This document shows positions 10,019 through 18,168 of a DNA stretch of 47,792 nucleotides, piece after piece. Position 1 is the stretch's first letter; every line of letters starts with the position of its first letter. Below the pieces are notes generated by a model, which searched no databases, was not told the origin of the DNA, and saw only the letters and a program-made list of their open reading frames with translations. Both the position numbers and the translations under genes were made by a program. Origin of the DNA: Campylobacteraceae bacterium (GTDB lineage Bacteria > Campylobacterota > Campylobacteria > Campylobacterales > BB28); assembly GCA_016744535.1 (NCBI GenBank), contig JADGEE010000011.1, forward strand, positions 1 to 47,792, in the 5' to 3' direction.

Positions 10019-10060
10019 AATCTTAAATTAATAATATTAATATATTATTAGCCTAAGATT
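10019..10060. repeat. 42-bp imperfect inverted repeat in the leader
   Basis: Outer arms AATCTTA (10019-10025) and TAAGATT (10054-10060) and inner arms TAATAATA (10029-10036) and TATTATTA (10043-10050) are perfectly symmetrical, with a 3/3 mismatch between them and a 6-nt centre. It may be an operator for a dimeric regulator or a stem in the mRNA leader. The composition is almost entirely A/T, which lowers its significance. Confidence 0.5.
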
Positions 10061-10134
10061 TGTTCTATTTTCATAACTTCTATTGTAGAATTAAATTTAA
10101 TTTATGAATCTAAAAAAAGGAAATAATACGAGTT

Positions 10135-12930
10135 ATGTTAAATATAAAAAAAAATGAAAGAGGTGTTGTTTTACTCTTAATACTACACTCATTTTTAATA
10201 GGTCTTTCCATAGCTTTTTTAATAAGTAGTACAAATTCACTTTTTCTATCTACATATTCTGCTTCTTCTTTACCATATGTATATACAGTAGTTGCTATAA
10301 CATTACCTATAATAGGAATAGCCTATAATAAAATACAAAGTATGATAAATCTTTCAAAATTATTTATGTATATAATAGTTTTTTTATTTATTTTAATAGC
10401 ATTTTTACACTTTCTGATTATGTTTTATGAAGTAAATTGGGTATATTTTACTTTAATGATAGTACTTGAAATTGCCTTAGTTTATTTTGAATTAGAATTT
10501 TGGGGAGTTGTTGGCGTAGTATTTGATATTAGACAATCAAAAAGACTCTTAGGAATAGTTGCTTCAGGACAAGAGTTGGCTATTGTAATTGGAGGTTTTT
10601 CAGTTCCATTTATAGTAAGTGTTATTGGAACAAAAAACTTATTATTTATCGTAGAGATATCTATTTTACTTACATTAATTATATTATCTGTAATATTAAA
10701 AAAATATTCAGATAAGTTTTCAAAGATAGAGGAAGAAGAGATAGAAGTAGATTCTTTTATAAGTGATTTTAAAGATAGATATATTAGTTTAATTTTTGTA
10801 GTTACAATACTTGCTAGTTTTGTCTATTATTTCGTAGATTATATATTTTATGAAGAGATTACTATTAAATATCCAAATGAAGATGAATTAGCAGGTTTTA
10901 TTGGTATGTTTTTTGCGGTAGCAGGAATTATAAACTTTTTCTTTACAAGTATGCTTTCAGGTTGGTTTCTAAATAAACTTGGTTTACTAGTAGGACTTTT
11001 AGCACTACCTATTTTAATAACCATTGGTGCTTCTTCAATGGTTATTGCACCAATTATAGCTGGAAGTTTGATAATTTTAATTCCAATAGCTATTATGACT
11101 AAAATATTTTATGTGAGTGCTGATACTTCAATCGATAAACCATCCTTTAAATTACTATATCAAGTTTTTTCTAGTAAAAAGAAAGTTGAAATTCAAGCAA
11201 AAGTTGAGAGTTTTATTGACCCTATTGCAGGTGGAATTATGGGGATACTTTTGATTTTTTTAACTTCTACACTTGAAATTGGTATAGTAGGGCTTAGTAT
11301 TATTTTAATAGGAATGACTATTATATGGATATTTTTAGCTACTATTCTCAAAAAAGAGTATACACAATATCTTTTAAAAGCTTTATCTAAAAAGAAACTT
11401 GATGTAAATTTAGAGATAGATTCTCAAAGTTTAGAGATAGTTAAAAAGGGATTAAAAAGTAAATTTCCAGCAGAGATTTTATACTCTTTAGAAATTTTAG
11501 AGAGATTTGATAAATTTATATTTTTAAATTCATTAGAGGAGTTAATTAAAAATTTTACTAAGCAAAATAGAGATATTCAAGAGTTTATACTCCAAAAGAT
11601 AGAGGAGTATAAATTAAATTTTAAAAAAGATATTGAAAAATTAATAAACTTAGAACAAAATTTAGAAAAGAAAGCAAAACTTATTAAAACTTTTGCAATT
11701 ATTGCAGAGGATGAAGCGATTAAAAAATTAACTAAATTTTTAAATTCAGATGAGTTGATACTTCAAAAATATGCAATTATTGGTTTAATACAAGCTGGAG
11801 GAATTAGTGGAATTTTAATTGCAGGTAAAAAATTTAATAATTTAGAAAACTCAAGTGATGTAAAAGATAGAATTATTGCTTGTGAAATTTTAGGAGAAAT
11901 TAAAATTTCAAATTTTTATCAACCTTTAATAAATCTATTAAAAGATAAAAATTTAAATGTAAGAAAAAGTGCAACTATTGCATCATCTAAACTAAAAAAT
12001 CCAAAACTTTGGAAATATGTTATCAAAAATTTAAATTACAGAGAGTTATCACAAGTCTCCTCTTTAGCACTTTTAAGTGGAGGAGATGAAGTAGTTAATG
12101 AGCTTGAAAATAAATTTTATAAAAAAAGTACATCAGAAGATGTTTTAATTAAAATTATTAAAATTTTTGGAAAACTAAAAAGTAATAACTCTTTAAATTT
12201 ACTTATAAAAAACATTAATTATCAAAATGAAAATATCTACTTTGAAGTGGTAAACTCTTTAGTTTTAGCTAATATTTCACTAAATGAAGATAAAAAAATT
12301 TTAATTAAAAATAAAATAAAAGATGAAATTGCAAATACTACATATTTAATGCAATCTATAATTGATTTAAAAGGTAATGATAATTTAATTAGTGCTTTAA
12401 ACTATCAATTAATCAAAAATAAAAATAGACTTTTTAATCTACTATCCCTACTTTATGATAAAGATGCTATTACAAAAGTAAAATTAAATTTGGAACAAAA
12501 AGATAAAAAGAAACAAGCTTATGCATTTGAGCTTTTAGATAATATTGTGGAAAAAGAGATAAAAAACAGTATTTTTATATTATTAGAGGATTTAGATTTA
12601 AATAAAAAATTAAATTTTCTTAAATCTAAATTTCCTCAAGAAAGCTTAAGTGTTAATGAGAGGCTTTTAGATATGTCAAAACATGATATATTTATTAGCA
12701 ATTGGGTTAAAACAACTCTTATTTATACAATGGGTCAAAGTAAGAATAAAATATTTCACTCTTATATTAAAGTTTCTTTAAATTCAAATAATTCTCTTAT
12801 AAAAGAGTGTGCTATTTGGGGAATAACTCAAATAAATTCAAATTATAAAAAAGATCTTGAAAATTTAAAATTTAAAACAAAAAATATTAATGTTACAGAT
12901 ATATTAAATTATTTTTTAAAAGGTAAATAA
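10135..12930 (+). CDS. ATP/ADP translocase-like (NTT family) membrane protein with HEAT-repeat tail
   Basis: 931 residues. The first 410 or so form about 12 hydrophobic helices beginning with VVLLLILHSFLIGLSIAFL, in the pattern of NTT/TLC nucleotide transporters rather than a typical sugar or drug MFS protein. Residues about 415-930 are soluble and strongly helical, with repeated HEAT-type pairs such as FYQPLINLLKDKNLNVRKSA. NTT proteins fused to HEAT repeats, and sometimes to cyclic-nucleotide-binding domains, are known from free-living bacteria, where their substrate is unclear; energy parasitism is not implied. The next gene encodes such a binding domain in the same frame, one stop codon away. 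The ATG at 10135 has AAAGG about 14 bases upstream, longer than usual. The NTT assignment rests on pattern recognition; a divergent MFS protein is the alternative. Confidence 0.75.
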   Translation: MLNIKKNERGVVLLLILHSFLIGLSIAFLISSTNSLFLSTYSASSLPYVYTVVAITLPIIGIAYNKIQSMINLSKLFMYIIVFLFILIAFLHFLIMFYEVNWVYFTLMIVLEIALVYFELEFWGVVGVVFDIRQSKRLLGIVASGQELAIVIGGFSVPFIVSVIGTKNLLFIVEISILLTLIILSVILKKYSDKFSKIEEEEIEVDSFISDFKDRYISLIFVVTILASFVYYFVDYIFYEEITIKYPNEDELAGFIGMFFAVAGIINFFFTSMLSGWFLNKLGLLVGLLALPILITIGASSMVIAPIIAGSLIILIPIAIMTKIFYVSADTSIDKPSFKLLYQVFSSKKKVEIQAKVESFIDPIAGGIMGILLIFLTSTLEIGIVGLSIILIGMTIIWIFLATILKKEYTQYLLKALSKKKLDVNLEIDSQSLEIVKKGLKSKFPAEILYSLEILERFDKFIFLNSLEELIKNFTKQNRDIQEFILQKIEEYKLNFKKDIEKLINLEQNLEKKAKLIKTFAIIAEDEAIKKLTKFLNSDELILQKYAIIGLIQAGGISGILIAGKKFNNLENSSDVKDRIIACEILGEIKISNFYQPLINLLKDKNLNVRKSATIASSKLKNPKLWKYVIKNLNYRELSQVSSLALLSGGDEVVNELENKFYKKSTSEDVLIKIIKIFGKLKSNNSLNLLIKNINYQNENIYFEVVNSLVLANISLNEDKKILIKNKIKDEIANTTYLMQSIIDLKGNDNLISALNYQLIKNKNRLFNLLSLLYDKDAITKVKLNLEQKDKKKQAYAFELLDNIVEKEIKNSIFILLEDLDLNKKLNFLKSKFPQESLSVNERLLDMSKHDIFISNWVKTTLIYTMGQSKNKIFHSYIKVSLNSNNSLIKECAIWGITQINSNYKKDLENLKFKTKNINVTDILNYFLKGK

Positions 12931-13344
12931 ATGTTATTGACAATAGAAAAAGTTATGATTTTAAAAAGTGTATCTATCTTTGCTACAACTCCAGAAGAGT
13001 TATTAGCACAAATTGCTCTTTCACTTGAAAATGTTTTTTTAAAAAGTAATGAAATAGTATTTAAAAAGGGAGATTTAGGAACTTCTATGTATATAATAGT
13101 AGATGGTAAAGTAAAAGTTCATAATGGGGATATTGAACTTGCAACTCTAGGAGAGAGGAATATTTTTGGTGAATTAGCTACTCTTGATCCTGAGCCTAGA
13201 ATGGCATCAATTACAACGATAGAGGATACTCATTTATTTAAACTTGAACAAGATGCACTCTATGATTTAATGAGTGAACATAATGATATTTCAAAGGGAA
13301 TTTTTCATGTGCTTTGTGATAGGCTTAGAAAATTTAAAAGTTAA
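12931..13344 (+). CDS. stand-alone cyclic-nucleotide-binding domain protein
   Basis: 137 residues forming one CAP-type effector domain with no helix-turn-helix and no membrane segment. The phosphate-binding cassette reads FGELATLDPEPRMASI, keeping the Glu that contacts ribose and the Arg that contacts phosphate, so cNMP or a similar ligand could bind. The ATG directly follows the TAA of the preceding NTT-HEAT gene and is in the same frame. AAAAGG at 12918-12923 gives it its own ribosome-binding site. The likely job is to gate or scaffold the HEAT tail of the transporter-like protein. No adenylate or guanylate cyclase is encoded nearby. It could bind another ligand, as many CAP-domain proteins do. 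Confidence 0.85.
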   Translation: MLLTIEKVMILKSVSIFATTPEELLAQIALSLENVFLKSNEIVFKKGDLGTSMYIIVDGKVKVHNGDIELATLGERNIFGELATLDPEPRMASITTIEDTHLFKLEQDALYDLMSEHNDISKGIFHVLCDRLRKFKS

Positions 13345-13345
13345 A

Positions 13346-13370
13346 AGATATTATAAGTGTTCTAATATCT
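13346..13370. terminator. hairpin between convergent genes
   Basis: AGATATTA (13346-13353) pairs with TAATATCT (13363-13370) around a 9-nt loop and covers the stop codon of the HAD gene. On the minus strand it is followed by a T-rich run, so it could end HAD transcription. On the plus strand no T tract follows. Confidence 0.45.
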
Positions 13371-13962
13371 CTTCGGCACTATTTATAACATTTTCACTAT
13401 GTTCACTAAATCCCCAATTTACAAGTAAAAATTTTATCTCTGCACTCTGGGCTGATAATCTATCTTTATGACTATCTCCAATTAAAATAGTGCTAGATTT
13501 ATGGGCATTTAAATTTTGTATCACTTTTAAAATCATCTCTGGATTTGGTTTTGGTTTTTCAACCATATCTGCACCAACTATAACATCGAAATATTTATAA
13601 ATATTTAAATACTCTAACATCTCTTTTGCAAAACTACTAAAAGCATTTGTAGCAATTGCTAACTTTTTATTCTCTCTATGAAGTATTTTCAAAATATTTT
13701 CTATACCATCATAAAGTTCAACATCTTTTGTACAGTTTTCCGTATAGTAATCTTCAAAAAGTTTGCTTTGTTTTTGAGTAAATTTTTCTGTTCCATATAA
13801 AATTTTAGCTGTATTTATATGAGGAGTATTAATATACTCTAAAATCTCTTTTTCAGCCATCTTTTTTAATCCAATATTATTTCTCACAAAATTAATAGAG
13901 TTTGTTATAACTTTTCCACTATTTATAAGAGTTCCATCCATATCAAAAATAATAGTATTCAT
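13351..13962 (-). CDS. HAD-superfamily hydrolase (phosphoglycolate phosphatase-like)
   Basis: 203 residues. All four HAD motifs are present: motif I DMDGTLINS at the N-terminus with the nucleophile Asp, motif II around ATNAFSS, the motif III lysine in EKPKPNPEMI, and motif IV IGDSHKDR. A helical cap lies between motifs I and II, giving the subfamily of phosphoglycolate and beta-phosphoglucomutase-like phosphatases. The substrate cannot be fixed from sequence; small phosphorylated metabolites are usual. It is convergent with the cyclic-nucleotide-binding gene (6-bp gap) and divergent from the chemoreceptor gene. Confidence 0.88.
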   Translation of the reverse strand: MNTIIFDMDGTLINSGKVITNSINFVRNNIGLKKMAEKEILEYINTPHINTAKILYGTEKFTQKQSKLFEDYYTENCTKDVELYDGIENILKILHRENKKLAIATNAFSSFAKEMLEYLNIYKYFDVIVGADMVEKPKPNPEMILKVIQNLNAHKSSTILIGDSHKDRLSAQSAEIKFLLVNWGFSEHSENVINSAEEILEHL

Positions 13963-14030
13963 ATATTATCCAATTAAAAATTTATTAAATGAATTTTATT
14001 TAATTTATACTTTAGACTAGCTAGAATTTA

Positions 14031-14036
14031 ATTATA
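14031..14036 (-). promoter_or_regulatory. candidate -10 hexamer for the HAD hydrolase gene
   Basis: TATAAT on the minus strand, about 70 bases before the HAD start codon. The palindrome CTAGCTAG at 14017-14024 sits at the predicted transcription start. Confidence 0.4.
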
Positions 14037-14141
14037 TCTGTTTGTAATTAATTCGTAATTTTTATCAGATAATTATATTTAAATTGTAGAATCCAACTTT
14101 ATATAACAAAAAAGTAATTTTTGAAAAAGTAAAGGGAAAAA

Positions 14142-16028
14142 ATGATGAAAAACTTATCAATTAAGTTTCAACTTATAATGATTGTTGCTGTTTTTATAAT
14201 ATCTTCTATAATTGGAGTAATGTTTTTTCAATATTCAGCTTCAACGATGGAGGATTTAGGGAAAAGTAAATTTTATATTGCTAAAATAAATAAAGATATT
14301 TTAACTTTAAGGAAAAATGAAAAAGATTTTTTAGCTAGAAAAGATATGAAATATCTTGATAAATTCAGTAAAAATTTTGAAATTTTATTGAAAAATATTG
14401 AATATTTTAAAATAAGTATAAATGGCAATAATGCAATAGCTTTAAATGAGATAAATAGAGTTCAAAAAACTTCAAAAAAATATAAACAGGGATTTGAAGA
14501 GTTAGTAAAACTTCAGCAAAAGATAGGACTTCATCATAAAGATGGTTTATACGGTGGGCTTAGAAAAGCTGTTCATCAAGCAGAGACTAAATTTAAAGAG
14601 TTTAAAGATGATACACTCTTAAAGAATATGCTAACTCTTAGAAGAAATGAGAAAGATTTTATGCTTAGATATTTAGATAAGTATATAGCTAAATTTAATA
14701 AAAATTATGAAAAGATGAAAAATAATGTTATTAGTAGTGCTAAATTAAGTGATGATGCAAAAGATAAGAGTCTAGAGTTTTTAAAAATATATAAAGAAAG
14801 ATTTTTTAATTTTACAGATGGTGTAAAAGAGAAGGGATTAACTCATAAAGATGGAAAATTAGGTGAACTTAAGGATATAGTTGATGAAACAAGTTTAATT
14901 GTAAAAGAGGTTACAGCTCATATTTTAGATATGACAAATAGTGAAATTTATGAATTAAGAAAATTTAACTTACTAATAGTTGGAATTAATATATTGATTG
15001 TTCTGATATTGTTATTTATTATTTTAAGAAGAATTTATAGTGAAATTTTAACTCTTAAAGAGACTGCAACAGAGTTAGCTGATAGTAGAGAGGCTGATTT
15101 AACTCAAAGACTTTTAATTAATGGTGATAATGAGATAACACAAGCTAACTTTAAAATTAATAAATTTATTGAGAGAATACAGAATACACTAGAGAGTATT
15201 AAGACATCTTCTTCAGAAACTGCTTCAGTTGCAAATGAGCTTTCAACTACAGCTTTACAAGTTGGAAAAAGAGTTGAAGAAGAATCTCATATAATTGAGG
15301 GTAATGTTAAATCAGGTGAACAAGTAAAAGTATTAATTAACTCTTCTGTAGAGAAAGCGACAAGAACAAAAGATGATATTATATCTGCAAGTGATAATTT
15401 AAAAAGTGTGAGAGAAGAAGTTTTAAATATGGTTTCGAAAATTCAATATACATCAGAAGTTGAGGTAGAACTCTCAAGCAAATTAAATCAATTAAGCTCT
15501 GACGCAGAGCAAGTAAAATCAGTTTTAACTGTAATTAGTGACATTGCAGACCAAACTAATTTACTTGCATTAAATGCAGCTATAGAAGCCGCTAGGGCAG
15601 GAGAACATGGTAGAGGTTTTGCTGTTGTAGCAGATGAGGTACGACAATTAGCAGAGAGAACTCAAAAAAGTTTGAATGAGATAAACACAACAATTTCTGT
15701 AATTGTTCAATCTATAATGGACGCAAGTGATAATATGAATAAAAATGCAAAAACTATTCAAGAACTATCAAATGTATCTAGTAATGTTGAAAATAAAATT
15801 AATAAAACTAATGAAATTATGGATGAGAGTGTTAGTATTGCTAATGAAGCATTAAGTGATAGTGTTAAGATAGCAACAAAACTTAATGAGAGAATGAAAA
15901 ATACAGCTCATATGAATGATTTAGCAGGTTCAAATGCTAGAAGTGTAGAAGAGATGGGAACGGCTATTGAGCATTTACACAATATGACAGAAGAGTTAAG
16001 TTCTAAATTAAATATATTTAAAACTTAA
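14142..16028 (+). CDS. methyl-accepting chemotaxis protein with helical bimodular (HBM) sensor
   Basis: 628 residues. One membrane helix near the N-terminus (about 9-28), a periplasmic all-helical region of about 245 residues, a second helix (about 276-296), HAMP, and a cytoplasmic signalling hairpin with the conserved tip [19 protein letters not shown]. The periplasmic part contains two related modules, each starting with LRxNEKDFxxR followed by YLDKF or YIAKF, which is the duplicated pattern of HBM sensors. In Pseudomonas McpS this fold binds TCA-cycle acids, but the ligand here is unknown. ATG ATG occurs at the start and either codon is possible; AAAGGG lies just upstream. It is monocistronic. 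Confidence 0.93.
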   Translation: MMKNLSIKFQLIMIVAVFIISSIIGVMFFQYSASTMEDLGKSKFYIAKINKDILTLRKNEKDFLARKDMKYLDKFSKNFEILLKNIEYFKISINGNNAIALNEINRVQKTSKKYKQGFEELVKLQQKIGLHHKDGLYGGLRKAVHQAETKFKEFKDDTLLKNMLTLRRNEKDFMLRYLDKYIAKFNKNYEKMKNNVISSAKLSDDAKDKSLEFLKIYKERFFNFTDGVKEKGLTHKDGKLGELKDIVDETSLIVKEVTAHILDMTNSEIYELRKFNLLIVGINILIVLILLFIILRRIYSEILTLKETATELADSREADLTQRLLINGDNEITQANFKINKFIERIQNTLESIKTSSSETASVANELSTTALQVGKRVEEESHIIEGNVKSGEQVKVLINSSVEKATRTKDDIISASDNLKSVREEVLNMVSKIQYTSEVEVELSSKLNQLSSDAEQVKSVLTVISDIADQTNLLALNAAIEAARAGEHGRGFAVVADEVRQLAERTQKSLNEINTTISVIVQSIMDASDNMNKNAKTIQELSNVSSNVENKINKTNEIMDESVSIANEALSDSVKIATKLNERMKNTAHMNDLAGSNARSVEEMGTAIEHLHNMTEELSSKLNIFKT

Positions 16029-16049
16029 TTTTTATTACTAATATAGCAA

Positions 16050-16068
16050 GTAGAGATTAAATCTCTAC
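16050..16068. terminator. hairpin between chemoreceptor gene and serA
   Basis: GTAGAGAT and ATCTCTAC form a perfect 8-bp stem with a 3-nt loop over the stop codon of serA, between two convergent genes. The minus-strand side is followed by moderately T-rich sequence. A weak bidirectional terminator is likely. Confidence 0.4.
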
Positions 16069-17655
16069 AAAAGCTATCCCTAAACAGGTTTTAAGTTTAT
16101 TTAACTCATCTAAAATTTCTTTATTAACATCATCATCTACCATAATTATAGCTAATGCTTGATTATGGTTATCTCTTCCTAATCTAAAATCAGATATGTT
16201 AATATTATGTTTTGCTAAAATTGTACCTACATCTCCAATAACACCAGGGACATCAGAATTATTAAAGAAAATCATTTTGCCTTTTGGTGTAATATCTAAA
16301 CCAAAGCCATTAATTTCAACAATTCGTTGTTTATTATCTTCAAATACAGTTCCAGAAATTGTAATTACATCATTTTCAGTTGTGAGTTTTACTATAATTT
16401 TGTTTTCATATCCACTATGAGTTGAAAGCTTTTCAGTTTTTATTTTAACTTCTCTCTCTTGGGCAACATGCATTGCATTTACATAATTTATATTATCGCC
16501 TAATGCTTCACTTAAAGCACCTACTAATGCAAAGGTTGATAAGGACTCTAAAAACCCATTAATTTCACCTTCAGCACTAACTTTAATAGATTTAATAGCA
16601 CCTTTATTTTTTATTGCTTGTTCAGATAAAAATGCTATTTTTTGTACCAATTCTAAATATGGTTTTACAAAATTTGGAAGTTCATTCTCTTTAATTGGAA
16701 GATTTAGAGCATTTGGATAAGAGATTCCTTTAACTGCTTGAATTGCACCCTCTGCTGCTTGAATTGCTATTCTCTCTTGAGATTCGAGTGTATTTGCACC
16801 TAAATGAGGAGTTACTACAATATTATTTAAATCAAGTAGTTTGTGATCAGTAGCTGGCTCTTTTGAAAATACATCAATTCCAGCAAATTTAATTTTGCCA
16901 CTCTTTAATCCATTATATAGTGCATCTTCATTATAAAGTCCACCTCTAGCACAATTGATTAAAACTACTCCATCTTTCATTTTAGAAATTTCATTTTCAC
17001 CAACCATTCCTATTGTTTCTCTATTTTTTGGAGTATGAATAGTAATAAAATCACAGTTTAAAATTTTATCAAAATCCTCTTTTTTGATATATTCAACACC
17101 TAAATCAGTCGCTTTAGAACTTGGAATATATGGATCATAAGCCAAAATTTCCATTTCAAGTGCTTTTGCTCTAATTCCAACTCTGCTTCCAATATTTCCA
17201 AAACCAATAATTCCTAAAGTTTTACCTGCAAGTTCAGTTCCATACCAATTTTCTCGCTTCCAAACTCTTTTATCTTTAAGTTCAGAGTGTGCATAAGGAA
17301 AACTCCTAGCACAACTAAGTAAATGTGCCATAGTAAGTTCAACTGCAGCTAAAGTGTTAGCAGTTGGAACATTCATAACTACAATTCCCTTTTTACTACA
17401 ACCCTCAATATCTACATTATCAACCCCAACACCAGCTCTGATTATCCCTTTTAAATTTTTAATGGCATTCAAAAATTTATTATCTACATCAGTCGAGCTT
17501 CTAGTAATTACTAAATCAGCATCACTTACAATATCAAGTAGTTTTATTTTATCTTCATTAGCAGCATAAACATAATCTATTTCACTATCTTTTTGTAGTA
17601 AATCAAGCCCTTTTTGGTGAATATGGTCGCACACTACAACTTTAAGTTTTCCCAT
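16057..17655 (-). CDS. serA: D-3-phosphoglycerate dehydrogenase
   Basis: 532 residues, the long PGDH form. It oxidises 3-phosphoglycerate to 3-phosphohydroxypyruvate, the first step of serine synthesis. The Rossmann motif GFGNIG is at 151-156, and catalytic Arg237 (CARGGL), Glu266 and His284 (TPHLGAN) are in place. An intervening domain (about 320-450) and a C-terminal ACT domain (about 455-530, PGVIGDVGTILAKHNINIS) follow, the latter normally binding serine for feedback control. It is the last gene of the block pheS-pheT-aroA-ispH-rpsA-small protein-serA, which has the same order in C. jejuni (Cj0897c to Cj0891c). ATG start. Confidence 0.97.
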   Translation of the reverse strand: MGKLKVVVCDHIHQKGLDLLQKDSEIDYVYAANEDKIKLLDIVSDADLVITRSSTDVDNKFLNAIKNLKGIIRAGVGVDNVDIEGCSKKGIVVMNVPTANTLAAVELTMAHLLSCARSFPYAHSELKDKRVWKRENWYGTELAGKTLGIIGFGNIGSRVGIRAKALEMEILAYDPYIPSSKATDLGVEYIKKEDFDKILNCDFITIHTPKNRETIGMVGENEISKMKDGVVLINCARGGLYNEDALYNGLKSGKIKFAGIDVFSKEPATDHKLLDLNNIVVTPHLGANTLESQERIAIQAAEGAIQAVKGISYPNALNLPIKENELPNFVKPYLELVQKIAFLSEQAIKNKGAIKSIKVSAEGEINGFLESLSTFALVGALSEALGDNINYVNAMHVAQEREVKIKTEKLSTHSGYENKIIVKLTTENDVITISGTVFEDNKQRIVEINGFGLDITPKGKMIFFNNSDVPGVIGDVGTILAKHNINISDFRLGRDNHNQALAIIMVDDDVNKEILDELNKLKTCLGIAFVEI

Positions 17656-17667
17656 CTTAACATCCTC

Positions 17668-18153
17668 TTATTTTTCTAAATTATATTCAATTGAGTAATT
17701 ATCAAGTTCATTTAACAGAGTTTTATAAGTTTTTTCAATACTAGTCATAATAATAAGTTTTATGCTATTATTGCGTTTAAAGTAAGAGTATTCTATATCT
17801 TTAGATAGAGTTTTTAATATTTTACTTAATAGAAAAAATTGATAATTATCTAACTTATCAACTAAAATTCGGTAGAGAGGCTCATTCTTTACATCTTCTG
17901 TTAAATCTAACTTTATAAAAATTTCAGTAGCAGGAAAATGATATGTTAACTCCTCTTTCTTAGCAAACTTACCAATCCAACTACCACTATTTTCTAATTT
18001 TTTTATATCTGTATCATCAATAGAGTAATTTTGTTTTAATAACTCTTCTTTATTAATTGAAACATCACCTACTACATTATAAATAACTATTAATATAACT
18101 ATTAATCCTAAAGTTAATATAGTAAATATTATAGTAGCAAGTTTTTTATTCAT
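17668..18153 (-). CDS. conserved single-pass membrane protein of unknown function
   Basis: 161 residues. One N-terminal hydrophobic helix (about 6-29) acts as a signal anchor, followed by a mixed alpha/beta domain of about 130 residues outside the membrane with no cysteines and no motif I recognise. It lies between rpsA and serA, 12 nt before serA and 15 nt after rpsA, which is the position of the C. jejuni protein Cj0892c. The conserved place suggests a real phylum-level gene. No function can be given. Confidence 0.8.
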   Translation of the reverse strand: MNKKLATIIFTILTLGLIVILIVIYNVVGDVSINKEELLKQNYSIDDTDIKKLENSGSWIGKFAKKEELTYHFPATEIFIKLDLTEDVKNEPLYRILVDKLDNYQFFLLSKILKTLSKDIEYSYFKRNNSIKLIIMTSIEKTYKTLLNELDNYSIEYNLEK

Positions 18154-18168
18154 TCCAATTTATCTTTT

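Larger units (their letters stand above)
9796..10134. other. 339-bp divergent intergenic region acnB / nucleotide-transporter-like gene
   Basis: This is the only gene-free stretch over 300 bp. It holds a candidate extended -10 for acnB near its left end, a candidate extended -10 for the rightward gene near 9910 that would give a leader of about 210 nt, and a 42-bp imperfect inverted repeat at 10019-10060. I saw no convincing small ORF with a ribosome-binding site and no GC-containing terminator. The length and the repeat make regulated transcription or a structured leader plausible. Confidence 0.6.

Noticed and set aside
10135-12930. Evidence of an intracellular energy parasite from the ATP/ADP-translocase-like gene
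   Set aside because: The HEAT-tailed subgroup occurs in free-living bacteria, and the full biosynthetic genes in the window argue against parasitism.
13274-13471. Plus-strand ORF across the convergent junction of the cNMP-binding and HAD genes
   Set aside because: Both real genes are complete with intact motifs, and this frame has no support.
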